A stretch of DNA of 64,000 bases from Fodinibacter luteus (GTDB lineage Bacteria; Actinomycetota; Actinomycetes; Actinomycetales; Dermatophilaceae): assembly GCF_039541575.1 (NCBI RefSeq), contig NZ_BAABGM010000004.1, positions 1 through 64,000 of the forward strand. Direction: 5' to 3'. A program made the position numbers and the translations under genes. Below, piece after piece: positions 53,442-60,773 of this stretch. Numbering within the stretch: position 1 is the first letter of the stretch; every line of letters begins with the position of its first letter. Under the pieces are notes generated by a model. It saw only the letters and a list, made by a program, of their open reading frames with translations. It did no database searches and was not told the DNA's origin.

Positions 53442-53447
53442 TAGGCT
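53442..53447 (+). promoter_or_regulatory. Predicted -10 (TAGGCT), leaderless start of methylmalonyl-CoA epimerase
   Basis: TAGGCT ends six bases before the ATG at 53454. The same hexamer is used at glgX. Confidence 0.5.
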
Positions 53448-53453
53448 GGGCGC

Positions 53454-53897
53454 ATGACTGCCCTGCCCACCGACCTGTTCACCGCGATCGACCACGTCGG
53501 CGTCGCCGTGCCCGACCTCGACGCGGCCATCGCCTTCTACGAGGGCACGTACGGGATGCGGATGCTCCACGAGGAGACGAACGAGGAGCAGGGCGTGCGC
53601 GAGGCGATGATGGCCGTCGGTGACTCCGGTTCGTGCATCCAGCTGCTCGCACCGCTGTCGCCCGAGTCGACGATCGCGAAGTTCCTCGACCGCAGCGGCC
53701 CCGGCATCCAGCAGCTCGCCTACCGGGTCGCCGACCTCGACGCCGTGAGCGCGACGCTGCGTGAGCGAGGGATGCGCCTGCTCTACGACGCGCCCCGGCG
53801 CGGCACGAGCGACTCACGGGTCAACTTCATCCACCCCAAGGACGCCGGGGGCATCCTCGTCGAGCTCGTCGAGCCGGCGACCACCGCCGCCCACTGA
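53454..53897 (+). CDS. mce: Methylmalonyl-CoA epimerase
   Basis: VOC-fold metalloenzyme of 147 residues that interconverts R- and S-methylmalonyl-CoA. It shows paired repeats with metal ligands in FTAIDHVGVAVPDLDAAIA, EETNEEQGVREAMMAVG, SGPGIQQLAYRVADLD and GGILVELVEP, matching the family throughout. Length is normal. It is divergent from the thiolase-meaB operon; all three serve propionyl/methylmalonyl-CoA and C4 acyl-CoA flow. Confidence 0.94.
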   Translation: MTALPTDLFTAIDHVGVAVPDLDAAIAFYEGTYGMRMLHEETNEEQGVREAMMAVGDSGSCIQLLAPLSPESTIAKFLDRSGPGIQQLAYRVADLDAVSATLRERGMRLLYDAPRRGTSDSRVNFIHPKDAGGILVELVEPATTAAH

Positions 53898-53946
53898 GGC
53901 CCACTGCGGCTCAGGCGGCCCCCGGGGAGAGGTCTCACCATCGCCC

Positions 53947-54117
53947 TCGGCACTGCTGCACCCCAGCGCGGCACTGCCGACTCACCACGGGACGAACCCC
54001 CCAGCCGCCACCGGCGACCACTCAGGCCCACTGCCGCCCAGTGCGGCTCAGGCGCCCCCCGGCCAAGTGCCTCGCCGTCGCCCTCGGCACTGCTGCACCC
54101 CAGCGCAGCACTGCCGA
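53947..54117. repeat. Two more copies of the 34-bp palindrome, in a 137-bp direct repeat
   Basis: Palindromes at 53947-53980 and 54084-54117 begin TCGGCACTGCTG, have a CACCCCAGCG centre and end GCACTGCCGA. They differ from the 35.6-kb copies mainly in the outer arm, where TCGACA/TGTCGA has become TCGGCA/TGCCGA; both sides changed, so pairing is kept. Flanks such as GCGGCTCAGGCG, CCCCCGG and TCGCCCTCGGC recur in both, showing a larger duplicated unit about 137 bp long. The region 53898-54153 lies between convergent genes and holds nothing else I recognise. Confidence 0.85.
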
Positions 54118-54153
54118 GTCACCGCGGACCGGACACCCCGGCGCCGCCGGGGC

Positions 54154-56193
54154 TCACTCAGGCCCACCCCGCTCAGTCGGCCCCGCGGCGACGAGCAGGG
54201 GTGCGAGCACGACGGCGACGAACGCCGGGATGACGAGCCCCGAGTCGTTGACGGCGAAACCCACGAGGGCGAGCACGGCCGCGCCTCGGAGCACGACCGC
54301 CCCGTGGGGCACCGGGCGCCACCCGGTGCGCCACGCCACGAGGACGAGCACGACCGTGGTGAGCGCGATGGCCAGCAACGGTGGCGACCCGAGGTTCGCG
54401 ACGTTCTGGGCGAGCTTGCGCCCGAGCACCGCCCCCACCTCCCCCGACGCGACGGTCTCGACGAACTCGCCGAGGTGGCTGCGCGCGTCGGCCGGGCGCC
54501 GCCAGTCCAGCCACGCGACGAGCGTGACGAGCAACGCCGCCCCGGCGACGGCCGAGAGCACCCGGCGGGGCGTGAGCCGCACCCCCAGCGCCGCCGCGAC
54601 GACGACGAGGCCACCGAGCAGCAGCCCCGGAGGGCCCCCGAAGTCGGCGCCGAACCTCGGCAGGGCCTCGATCGCGAGGAAGGTGGCGAGCACACCCAGC
54701 CCGAGCGCCGCCGACGCCGACCGCGAGCGTGACCGCGACGCCGCGGCGCAGGTCCACCCGACGACGACGAGCACCGCGAGGCCGTAGAGGGCGAAGCTCG
54801 TGTTGCCGAGCCCGTAGAACCGCCCGCCGACGACGGGGTTCTGGCCGAACACCGACCCGAGCTGCAGGCGCGACCCGAGAAGCACGTCGCCGGCGAGCAC
54901 GAGGAGCGTCACGACGGCAACGAGCCGCAGCGCCCCGAGCGGACGGTGGCGCTCCGCCCACATCGCAGCGGTGCTGAGGGCGACGACCACCGCCACGAGG
55001 ACGACGACGAGGCCGGCCTCGGGAGCCGGACTCCGCCACCACGGGACGAGGTTGGCGACGAAGGTGCCGACGGGCACCGCCGCCACCGCGACCCCCGCGG
55101 CGAGCACCGGGCCGGGCAGCGCGGTCCCGGCACCGCGGCGCCACCACAGCCCCGCGACGACCCCGGCCCACAGGACGTACGCCGCAGCGAGCCAGCCGGT
55201 GACCTGCGGGCTCACCGACCGCAGGGTGGCAGCGCGCGTCTCGAAGCCGACGCGCTCGGCGACCCGCTGGGCGACGCGCTCGGCGGCGCGCCCACCGGCG
55301 GGATCGACGGTGAGCACCCGCCCCGTCACCCCCTCGGTGCCGGCGCCGACCCGGGCGAGGGCGGTGGCCGTGAGGTCCTGCAGCTGGGCGACGCCGGGCT
55401 GTCGCGTCGACGCCGAGCCGAGCAGGCCGGCGCCGAACGACGGACCGCCGGCGAGCACCGCGCGGGGACGCACGGGCGAGTCCCCGTCACCCACCCCGGC
55501 CACGACGACGTCGGCTCCCGGGGCGGTCGAGAGCACCCGGTCGACGATGCCGTCGAGGCGCGCCACGGCGGCCCGCCGCAGCGGCCCGTCCTCGGCCGGG
55601 AGCACGCCGGCGTCGACGAGCACGACGGGGCAGGAGAAGGTGGGCGGCACGGCATCCGCGTGGTGCTGCGTCACCGTGCCGCCCCGGTCGGCGCCGGCGA
55701 TCGCGGCGCCGGGGCCGACGGTCTCGATGCACCCCCCGGATGCCGTCACGGCCGCGCCGAGGGTCCCCGGCCGTGCGTCGTAGGAGTCGGTCGTTGCCGC
55801 GGCGAGGTACTCCCCCCACCGCGGCACGGCGCCGGCGCCCACGGGTGCGGGCTCGCGGCACGGCCCGGGGCGGTCGGCCGCGCGGCGCCCCGCCGACAGG
55901 GTGAGCCAGCCGTCGACCGCGCACGCCCGGCTGCGCACGGCGCGGACGGTGAGCGAGCCGACGGCACCCTCGCCCGCCAGACGCCCGAGGGCGGGAAGGT
56001 CGTCACGGTCGAGGTCGGACCAGGCGAGCCCGGGGGCGCCGACGACGACGAGCGGCGACTCGTCGGCCGCGGTCGAGGCGGCGGCCGACGCCGCGACCGC
56101 GCCGGGCACCGGGGCTGCGACGGCCCCGGCGAGCGCGAGCGCCAGGGCGAGCACGAGCAGGGCGAGGACGTGGGCGCGGCCGCGAGCCCTCAC
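54154..56193 (-). CDS. Membrane protein with external alkaline-phosphatase-like domain and about 11 helices
   Basis: Protein of 679 residues. A signal-anchor helix (HVLALLVLALALALAGAVA) leads into an external domain of about 300 residues (PLVVVGAPGLAWSDLDRDDL, LTLSAGRRAADRPGPC, VVLVDAGVLPAEDG, VVVAGVGDGDSPVRPRAV) whose pattern recalls the alkaline-phosphatase superfamily, though metal ligands are not certain. Then come about 11 helices, with the conserved-looking NPVVGGRFYGLGNTSFALYG and FAVNDSGLVIPAFV on the way. It may modify an envelope polymer or lipid. GTG at 56193 overlaps the stop of the glycosidase gene (GTGA), so the two proteins probably act in one process. Confidence 0.8.
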   Translation of the reverse strand: MRARGRAHVLALLVLALALALAGAVAAPVPGAVAASAAASTAADESPLVVVGAPGLAWSDLDRDDLPALGRLAGEGAVGSLTVRAVRSRACAVDGWLTLSAGRRAADRPGPCREPAPVGAGAVPRWGEYLAAATTDSYDARPGTLGAAVTASGGCIETVGPGAAIAGADRGGTVTQHHADAVPPTFSCPVVLVDAGVLPAEDGPLRRAAVARLDGIVDRVLSTAPGADVVVAGVGDGDSPVRPRAVLAGGPSFGAGLLGSASTRQPGVAQLQDLTATALARVGAGTEGVTGRVLTVDPAGGRAAERVAQRVAERVGFETRAATLRSVSPQVTGWLAAAYVLWAGVVAGLWWRRGAGTALPGPVLAAGVAVAAVPVGTFVANLVPWWRSPAPEAGLVVVLVAVVVALSTAAMWAERHRPLGALRLVAVVTLLVLAGDVLLGSRLQLGSVFGQNPVVGGRFYGLGNTSFALYGLAVLVVVGWTCAAASRSRSRSASAALGLGVLATFLAIEALPRFGADFGGPPGLLLGGLVVVAAALGVRLTPRRVLSAVAGAALLVTLVAWLDWRRPADARSHLGEFVETVASGEVGAVLGRKLAQNVANLGSPPLLAIALTTVVLVLVAWRTGWRPVPHGAVVLRGAAVLALVGFAVNDSGLVIPAFVAVVLAPLLVAAGPTERGGPE

Positions 56194-57491
56194 CCGCGCG
56201 TCAGCTCGTGCTGGGCGATGACGACGAGGGAGGCCGTCCACGCGAGCGGTGCGACCGCGGCCGGCCGGCCGTCGTGCAGCACCTTCTCCGGGAACGACCC
56301 GGCCTCGGTGCGGTGCTCTCCGAGCCAACCCAGGAGCGCTTGCGCCCGCGACCGGTGCCCGGTCGCCGCCCACGCCGCGGCGAACAGTGCCGTCTCCGGG
56401 GTCCAGCTCACGCCGTCGTTCTTCCACGACGCCCCGGGGGCGAGGCCTCCGGCCGGGCGCAGCATCGAGGTCTGGGCGCGGTCGATCGCGCTGAGCACCT
56501 CGACGTCGGGCTCGGTCGGCCCGATCGGAGCCACGAGGAAGGTGACGGCCGCGTCCGCCGCCGAGCCCCCGAGCAGGCGGGGGTAGCCGTGCCGCCCGAA
56601 GTGGTGGCGGACCTGCCGGGCGAGGACGTCGGAGGCGGCCCGGGTGCGGTCGGCCAGGGCCATCTCCCCGACGAACGGCAGCGCCTGCGCGGCACTGCGC
56701 AGCCCGGCGAGCACCGCGGCGGCGGTCCCGAGGGTGAGGGTGCGCTCGACGAGCTCCCAGTAGTCCGAGGACGCGGGGGGCAGGGCGGTCTGGGCGTCGA
56801 GCGAGGCGAGCAGCCGCCGGCTCGAGCGCACGAGCAGGCGACGCACCGGGGCGAGCAGCTCGACCGCACGGTCGGGGGCGTGGGTGGCGAGCTGGCTCGC
56901 GGCCCACAGGGCCCACCCGGAGCCGTCGAGCTGGGCCACCCGGTCGTCCGGCGGGCGGCGGCTCGTGATGTCGTAGCGCGCCTCGAACCAGCCGTCGGGT
57001 CGCTGGACCCCCTGGAGGAACGCGAGCTGGCGGGCCGCGTGCTCGGGGTGGCCGGCCCGGGCGAGCGCGGAGGCGACGAACGACACGTCGCGCGGCCAGG
57101 CGTAGCGCCAGCGGTCGCTCCACCCCGCCACGGAGACCGGCAGCCCCACCGACAGCGCCCGCAGGTCGAGCAGTGCCGAGCGGAGCAGCCCGTCCGGTGC
57201 GTCGAGCCCCCGGCGCACCCACGGGGCGCACGTGCCGAGCCACTCCTGCTCGTCCTCGAGGAGCCGGCCCGTCTGCGGCCGGCCGGCGACGACCCGCGTG
57301 CCCGGCACGACGACGTCGAGCTGCCCGACCGGCACGAGCAGCCGGCTGCCCCCGCCGGCGAGCACGACGGTCTCGCTGTACAGCGGCACCTCGGCACGCA
57401 TGATGCGCTGGGTGATGCTCCAGTGAGCCGTCGCGCCGTACGCGAGCACCCCCGCCCCGCCGAGCACCACCCGACGGCGGGAGAGCGTCAT
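56190..57491 (-). CDS. Tat-exported six-hairpin (GH15-like) glycosidase
   Basis: Protein of 433 residues. The N-terminus MTLSRRRVVLGGAGVLAYGA carries a twin-arginine-type signal followed by a hydrophobic stretch. The rest fits an (alpha/alpha)6 barrel of the glucoamylase/GH15 kind: SDRWRYAWPRDVSFVASALA, ARQLAFLQGVQRPDGWFEA, QLDGSGWALWAASQLA, and KNDGVSWTPETALFAAAWAA with the second catalytic-type acidic residue. The substrate may be an exported alpha-glucan or cell-wall glycan (inference). ATG at 57491 is 15 bases after a TACAGT -10 candidate. It is coupled to the membrane protein gene and divergent from ccr. Confidence 0.85.
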   Translation of the reverse strand: MTLSRRRVVLGGAGVLAYGATAHWSITQRIMRAEVPLYSETVVLAGGGSRLLVPVGQLDVVVPGTRVVAGRPQTGRLLEDEQEWLGTCAPWVRRGLDAPDGLLRSALLDLRALSVGLPVSVAGWSDRWRYAWPRDVSFVASALARAGHPEHAARQLAFLQGVQRPDGWFEARYDITSRRPPDDRVAQLDGSGWALWAASQLATHAPDRAVELLAPVRRLLVRSSRRLLASLDAQTALPPASSDYWELVERTLTLGTAAAVLAGLRSAAQALPFVGEMALADRTRAASDVLARQVRHHFGRHGYPRLLGGSAADAAVTFLVAPIGPTEPDVEVLSAIDRAQTSMLRPAGGLAPGASWKNDGVSWTPETALFAAAWAATGHRSRAQALLGWLGEHRTEAGSFPEKVLHDGRPAAVAPLAWTASLVVIAQHELTRG

Positions 57492-57520
57492 GGGGGCCAC
57501 CCCGGCACTGTATGCCGCGC

Positions 57521-57604
57521 CCCCGGGCCGCGTCGCCGGCCCCGGGCCGCGTCGCCGGCCCCCGGGCCGCGTCGCCGGCCCCCGGGCCGCGTCGCCGGCC
57601 CCCG
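57521..57604. repeat. Four tandem 19-20 bp GC-rich units
   Basis: The core GGGCCGCGTCGCCGGC starts at 57525, 57544, 57564 and 57584, separated by runs of three or four C. It lies in the 267-bp divergent gap between the glycosidase gene and ccr, just upstream of the glycosidase promoter. Each core can form GGCC-type hairpins. The remainder of the gap holds the ccr promoter. Confidence 0.85.
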
Positions 57605-57663
57605 TGAGCCGGATCACGGTGTGGGCGCGGTCATACGCCACCGCCCCCGGCTGTGGCGCCCGC

Positions 57664-57669
57664 TAGGTT
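57664..57669 (+). promoter_or_regulatory. Candidate -10 (TAGGTT) of ccr
   Basis: TAGGTT is the same hexamer as at glgE, but here about 90 bases before the ATG, so the transcript would have a leader of roughly 80 bases and uses the GAAGGAG ribosome site. No clear -35. Confidence 0.35.
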
Positions 57670-57758
57670 CGCCGACAGGTGTCTGCCGACGCGTGCCCGA
57701 CCCGCGCCGGCCCCTGCACCGACCACCGCACCGCCGCACGCCGAAGGAGCACGACCGC

Positions 57759-59099
57759 ATGGACCAGATCCGCGAGGCCATCCTCTCCGGGGACCGCACC
57801 GTCGAGACGTACGCGGGGATCGAGGTCCCCGAGTCCTACCGGGCCGCAACGGTGCACAAGGACGAGGTCGAGATGTTCGCCGGCCTCCCGACGCGCGAGA
57901 AGGACCCGCGCCGCTCGCTCCACGTCGAGCAGGTGCCGGTCCCCGAGCTCGCCCCGGGCGAGGCCCTCGTCGCCGTCATGGCGAGCGCGATCAACTACAA
58001 CACGGTGTGGACCTCGATCTTCGAGCCGGTGCCGACCTTCGGCTTCCTCGAGCGCTACGGCCGCACTTCCGAGTACGCGAAGCGCCACGACCTGCCCTAC
58101 CACGTCGTCGGCTCCGACCTCGCGGGCGTCATCCTGCGCGTCGGCCCCGGGGTGACGAAGTGGACCCCGGGCACCGAGGTCGTCGCCCACTGCCTGTCCG
58201 TCGAGCTCGAGGACGCCGCCGGCCACGACGACACGATGATGGACCCGCAGCAGCGGATCTGGGGGTTCGAGACCAACTTCGGCGGGCTCGCCGAGATCGC
58301 CGTCGTCAAGGCGAACCAGCTCATGCCCAAGCCCGCCCACCTCACGTGGGAGGAGGCCGCCTCCCCGGGCCTGGTCAACAGCACCGCCTACCGCCAGCTC
58401 ATCTCGCGCAACGGTGCGCACATGAAGCTCGGCGACCGCGTGCTCATCTGGGGGGCCTCGGGTGGCCTGGGGTCCTACGCGACGCAGATGGCGCTCGCCG
58501 GCGGCGCGACCCCGATCTGCGTCGTGTCCTCCCCCGAGAAGGCGGCGATCTGCCGCGCGATGGGCGCCGAGCTCATCATCGACCGCTCCGCGGAGGGGTA
58601 CGCCTTCTGGAACGAGGACGGCACCGCGCAGAACCCGAAGGAGTGGCAGCGCCTCGGCAAGCGGATCCGCGAGCTCACCGGCGGCCACGACGTCGACATC
58701 GTCTTCGAGCACCCGGGCCGCGAGACCTTCGGCGCGAGCGTGTACGTCGCCCGCAAGGGCGGGACGATCGTCACCTGCGCCTCGACCTCGGGCTACATGC
58801 ACGAGTACGACAACCGCTACCTGTGGATGAACCTCAAGCGCATCGTCAGCTCGCACTTCGCGAACTACCGCGAGGCGTGGGAGGCCAACGAGCTCATCGA
58901 CCGCGGGCTCATCCACCCGACCCTGAGCAAGACCTACCCCCTCGAGGAGGTCGGCCAGGCGGCGCTCGACGTGCACCGCAACGCCCACCAGGGCAAGGTC
59001 GGCGTGCTGACGCTCGCCCCCGAGGCCGGCCTCGGGGTCACCGACACGGCGAAGCGGGCCCGCTTCGTCGGCGCCATCAACCGGTTCCGCGACGCCTGA
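57759..59099 (+). CDS. ccr: Crotonyl-CoA carboxylase/reductase
   Basis: MDR-superfamily enzyme of 446 residues that reduces crotonyl-CoA with NADPH and captures CO2 to give ethylmalonyl-CoA. The CO2-holding residues known from the Kitasatospora enzyme are all present: Asn-81 in AINYNTVW, Phe-170 and Glu-171 in IWGFETNFGG, and His-366 in IVSSHFANY. The NADPH loop is WGASGGLGSYATQMAL. It should therefore carboxylate and not merely reduce. ATG at 57759 has AAGGAG nine bases upstream. No polyketide synthase is in the window, so a role in the ethylmalonyl-CoA pathway or general butyryl/ethylmalonyl supply is more likely. Confidence 0.96.
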   Translation: MDQIREAILSGDRTVETYAGIEVPESYRAATVHKDEVEMFAGLPTREKDPRRSLHVEQVPVPELAPGEALVAVMASAINYNTVWTSIFEPVPTFGFLERYGRTSEYAKRHDLPYHVVGSDLAGVILRVGPGVTKWTPGTEVVAHCLSVELEDAAGHDDTMMDPQQRIWGFETNFGGLAEIAVVKANQLMPKPAHLTWEEAASPGLVNSTAYRQLISRNGAHMKLGDRVLIWGASGGLGSYATQMALAGGATPICVVSSPEKAAICRAMGAELIIDRSAEGYAFWNEDGTAQNPKEWQRLGKRIRELTGGHDVDIVFEHPGRETFGASVYVARKGGTIVTCASTSGYMHEYDNRYLWMNLKRIVSSHFANYREAWEANELIDRGLIHPTLSKTYPLEEVGQAALDVHRNAHQGKVGVLTLAPEAGLGVTDTAKRARFVGAINRFRDA

Positions 59100-59143
59100 C
59101 GCCCGTGGGCGGCGTCCCCGGCCGCACCGCTGCGGCCCGCCAC

Positions 59144-59149
59144 TAGGGT
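59144..59149 (+). promoter_or_regulatory. Candidate -10 (TAGGGT) upstream of AI-2E-type transporter gene
   Basis: TAGGGT ends 18 bases before the GTG at 59168, leaving a short leader that contains the GGGAGG ribosome site. Confidence 0.4.
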
Positions 59150-59167
59150 GAGCCCGGGAGGTGCGAC

Positions 59168-60439
59168 GTGGACGTGTCGAGGCTGTGGAGCCCGGTCACC
59201 CGGTGGGGCGAGTTCCGGCGTCGCCAGCTGGCGGCGCTCGAGGAGAGCAACCGCATCGCCGCGGCCGTCCACGACGGTGACGGCGACGCCGACGAACCCG
59301 GCACGGAGCCGGCGCCCGTCGTCGACGCCCACCGCTCGCCGCCGACGGGCGAGGGCGCCGGCAGCGTCCCGACGACCCCGTACGGCGTCGTGGGGCGCCC
59401 GCTCAACCGGCACTCGCCGTTCTACCTCGGCTTCTTCGGAGCGACGGGGGCGCTGCTCGCCATCGGGCTCTGGGACCTCGTGGGGCGGCTGAGCACCACC
59501 CTCACCCTGCTCATCGTGTCGATCTTCCTCGCCCTGGCCCTCAGCCCCCTCGTCGACGGCCTCGTCCGCCGCGGGATGCGCCGCGCGGCGGCCGTCTCGG
59601 TCGTGTTCGGCGGGCTGCTCGTCGCGTTCGTCCTCATCGGCCTCGTCGTCGTCCCGCCGGTCGTCGTCCAGGGCGCTGAGCTCGCGCAGCAGACTCCGGC
59701 GTACGTCGAGGACCTGCTCGGCAGCAGCTGGGTGCGCGAGCTCGACAAGAGCTACGACGTCATCGACAAGGTCCGCGACGAGGTCCAGGCCCGGATGACC
59801 GACCAGCAGTTCCTCGAGGGCCTGCTCGGCGGCATCCTCGGCGCCGGTCGTGCGGTGCTCAACGGGGTCTTCCAGGTGTTCACGGTGCTCGTGCTCACCT
59901 TGTACTTCCTCTCCTCGCTCCCCCGGGTCAAGCAGGGGGCCTACGCCGTCGTCCCGTCGAGCCGGCGGCCGCGGGTCGTCTCGCTGTCCGAGGAGATCAT
60001 GCGCCGCACCGGGTCCTACGCGGTCGGGCAGGTCGTCATCGCCACGCTCAACGCGGTGCTGTCGTGGGTCATGATGCTCGTCGTCGGCATCCCGTACGCC
60101 GCGGTCCTCGCCGTGACCGTCGGCCTGCTCGGGCTCATCCCGATGATCGGTGCGACCCTCGGGGCCGCCGTCGTGTGCGTCGTCGCCTTCTTCGACGAGC
60201 CGAAGAAGGCACTCATCGCCCTCGTCTACTACCTCGTCTACCAGCAGCTCGAGAACTACGTCGTCCAGCCGCGGGTCATGCAGCGCACGGTGTCGGTGCC
60301 CGGCCCGGTGACGATCGTCGCGGCGCTCGCCGGGGCCGCGCTCCTCGGGGTGCTCGGTGCCCTGCTCGCCATCCCGGTCGCCGCTGGGCTCCTCCTGCTC
60401 TACGAGGAGGTCCTCGTCCCGAGGCAGCGCCGCGCCTGA
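59168..60439 (+). CDS. AI-2E family transporter
   Basis: Protein of 423 residues with a hydrophilic N-terminal region of about 80 residues and then seven to eight helices: LLAIGLWDLVG, LTLLIVSIFLALALSPLVDG, AAVSVVFGGLLVAFVLIGLV and a C-terminal cluster with VGLLGLIPMIGATLGAAVV and QQLENYVVQPRVMQRTV, the family hallmark. Members export small molecules or act as Na+/H+ antiporters; the substrate is unknown. GTG at 59168 has GGGAGG six bases upstream. It follows ccr by 68 bases with its own probable promoter. Confidence 0.92.
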   Translation: MDVSRLWSPVTRWGEFRRRQLAALEESNRIAAAVHDGDGDADEPGTEPAPVVDAHRSPPTGEGAGSVPTTPYGVVGRPLNRHSPFYLGFFGATGALLAIGLWDLVGRLSTTLTLLIVSIFLALALSPLVDGLVRRGMRRAAAVSVVFGGLLVAFVLIGLVVVPPVVVQGAELAQQTPAYVEDLLGSSWVRELDKSYDVIDKVRDEVQARMTDQQFLEGLLGGILGAGRAVLNGVFQVFTVLVLTLYFLSSLPRVKQGAYAVVPSSRRPRVVSLSEEIMRRTGSYAVGQVVIATLNAVLSWVMMLVVGIPYAAVLAVTVGLLGLIPMIGATLGAAVVCVVAFFDEPKKALIALVYYLVYQQLENYVVQPRVMQRTVSVPGPVTIVAALAGAALLGVLGALLAIPVAAGLLLLYEEVLVPRQRRA

Positions 60440-60467
60440 ACGGCATCCGTGCGCGGCCCTGCCCGGG

Positions 60468-60755
60468 TCACGGACGGGCCGCGTGCCGCGCCGCCCAGCA
60501 CCGGGTGTGCCAGTGCCGGCGCTCGTCGATGCCACCGACGCCCTGCGCCGGCCACACGACGACGTGCGGCGTGCCGGCGACGATCCCCTGGTGGCAGCCG
60601 GGGCACCGGTACTCCCTCGACGACGAGGCGCCGGTGAGCCGGCGCACGTGCCACGGCCGGCCGGCGTGCACCTCCGTGCCCACCTCGCCCGAGCCGGCGA
60701 GGGGCCGGGACTCGAGGTCGCGGCGGCGGCGGTTGGCGCGGGGCACGCGCCCCAT
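60468..60755 (-). CDS. Small basic protein with CxxC...HxxxC zinc-type motif
   Basis: Protein of 95 residues. The basic N-terminus (MGRVPRANRRRRDLESRPLA) is followed by YRCPGCHQGI, HVVVWP and ERRHWHTRCWAAR, so Cys-x2-Cys and His/Cys ligands probably bind one zinc. It resembles a small actinobacterial family of unassigned function, possibly nucleic-acid binding. ATG at 60755 has GAGGTG about six bases upstream. It is convergent with the AI-2E gene and lies just downstream of the large flavoenzyme gene. Confidence 0.75.
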   Translation of the reverse strand: MGRVPRANRRRRDLESRPLAGSGEVGTEVHAGRPWHVRRLTGASSSREYRCPGCHQGIVAGTPHVVVWPAQGVGGIDERRHWHTRCWAARHAARP

Positions 60756-60773
60756 CGTCGCACCTCGAGGGGC

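Noticed and set aside
53898..54153. A small gene in the repeat region after the epimerase
   Set aside because: Open frames exist but consist of translated repeats with no start signal or hydrophobic/domain pattern.
56326..56345. Another LacI-like site (GCGCAAGCGCTC on the minus strand)
   Set aside because: It lies inside the coding sequence of the glycosidase, away from any promoter, and fits the codons; treated as a chance match.
57521..57604. Possible small CRISPR or origin iterons
   Set aside because: Units are contiguous with no spacers, and there is no dnaA, rep gene or DnaA-box context.
57759..59099. Polyketide extender-unit cluster suggested by ccr
   Set aside because: No polyketide synthase, acyl carrier protein or acyltransferase genes anywhere in the window.
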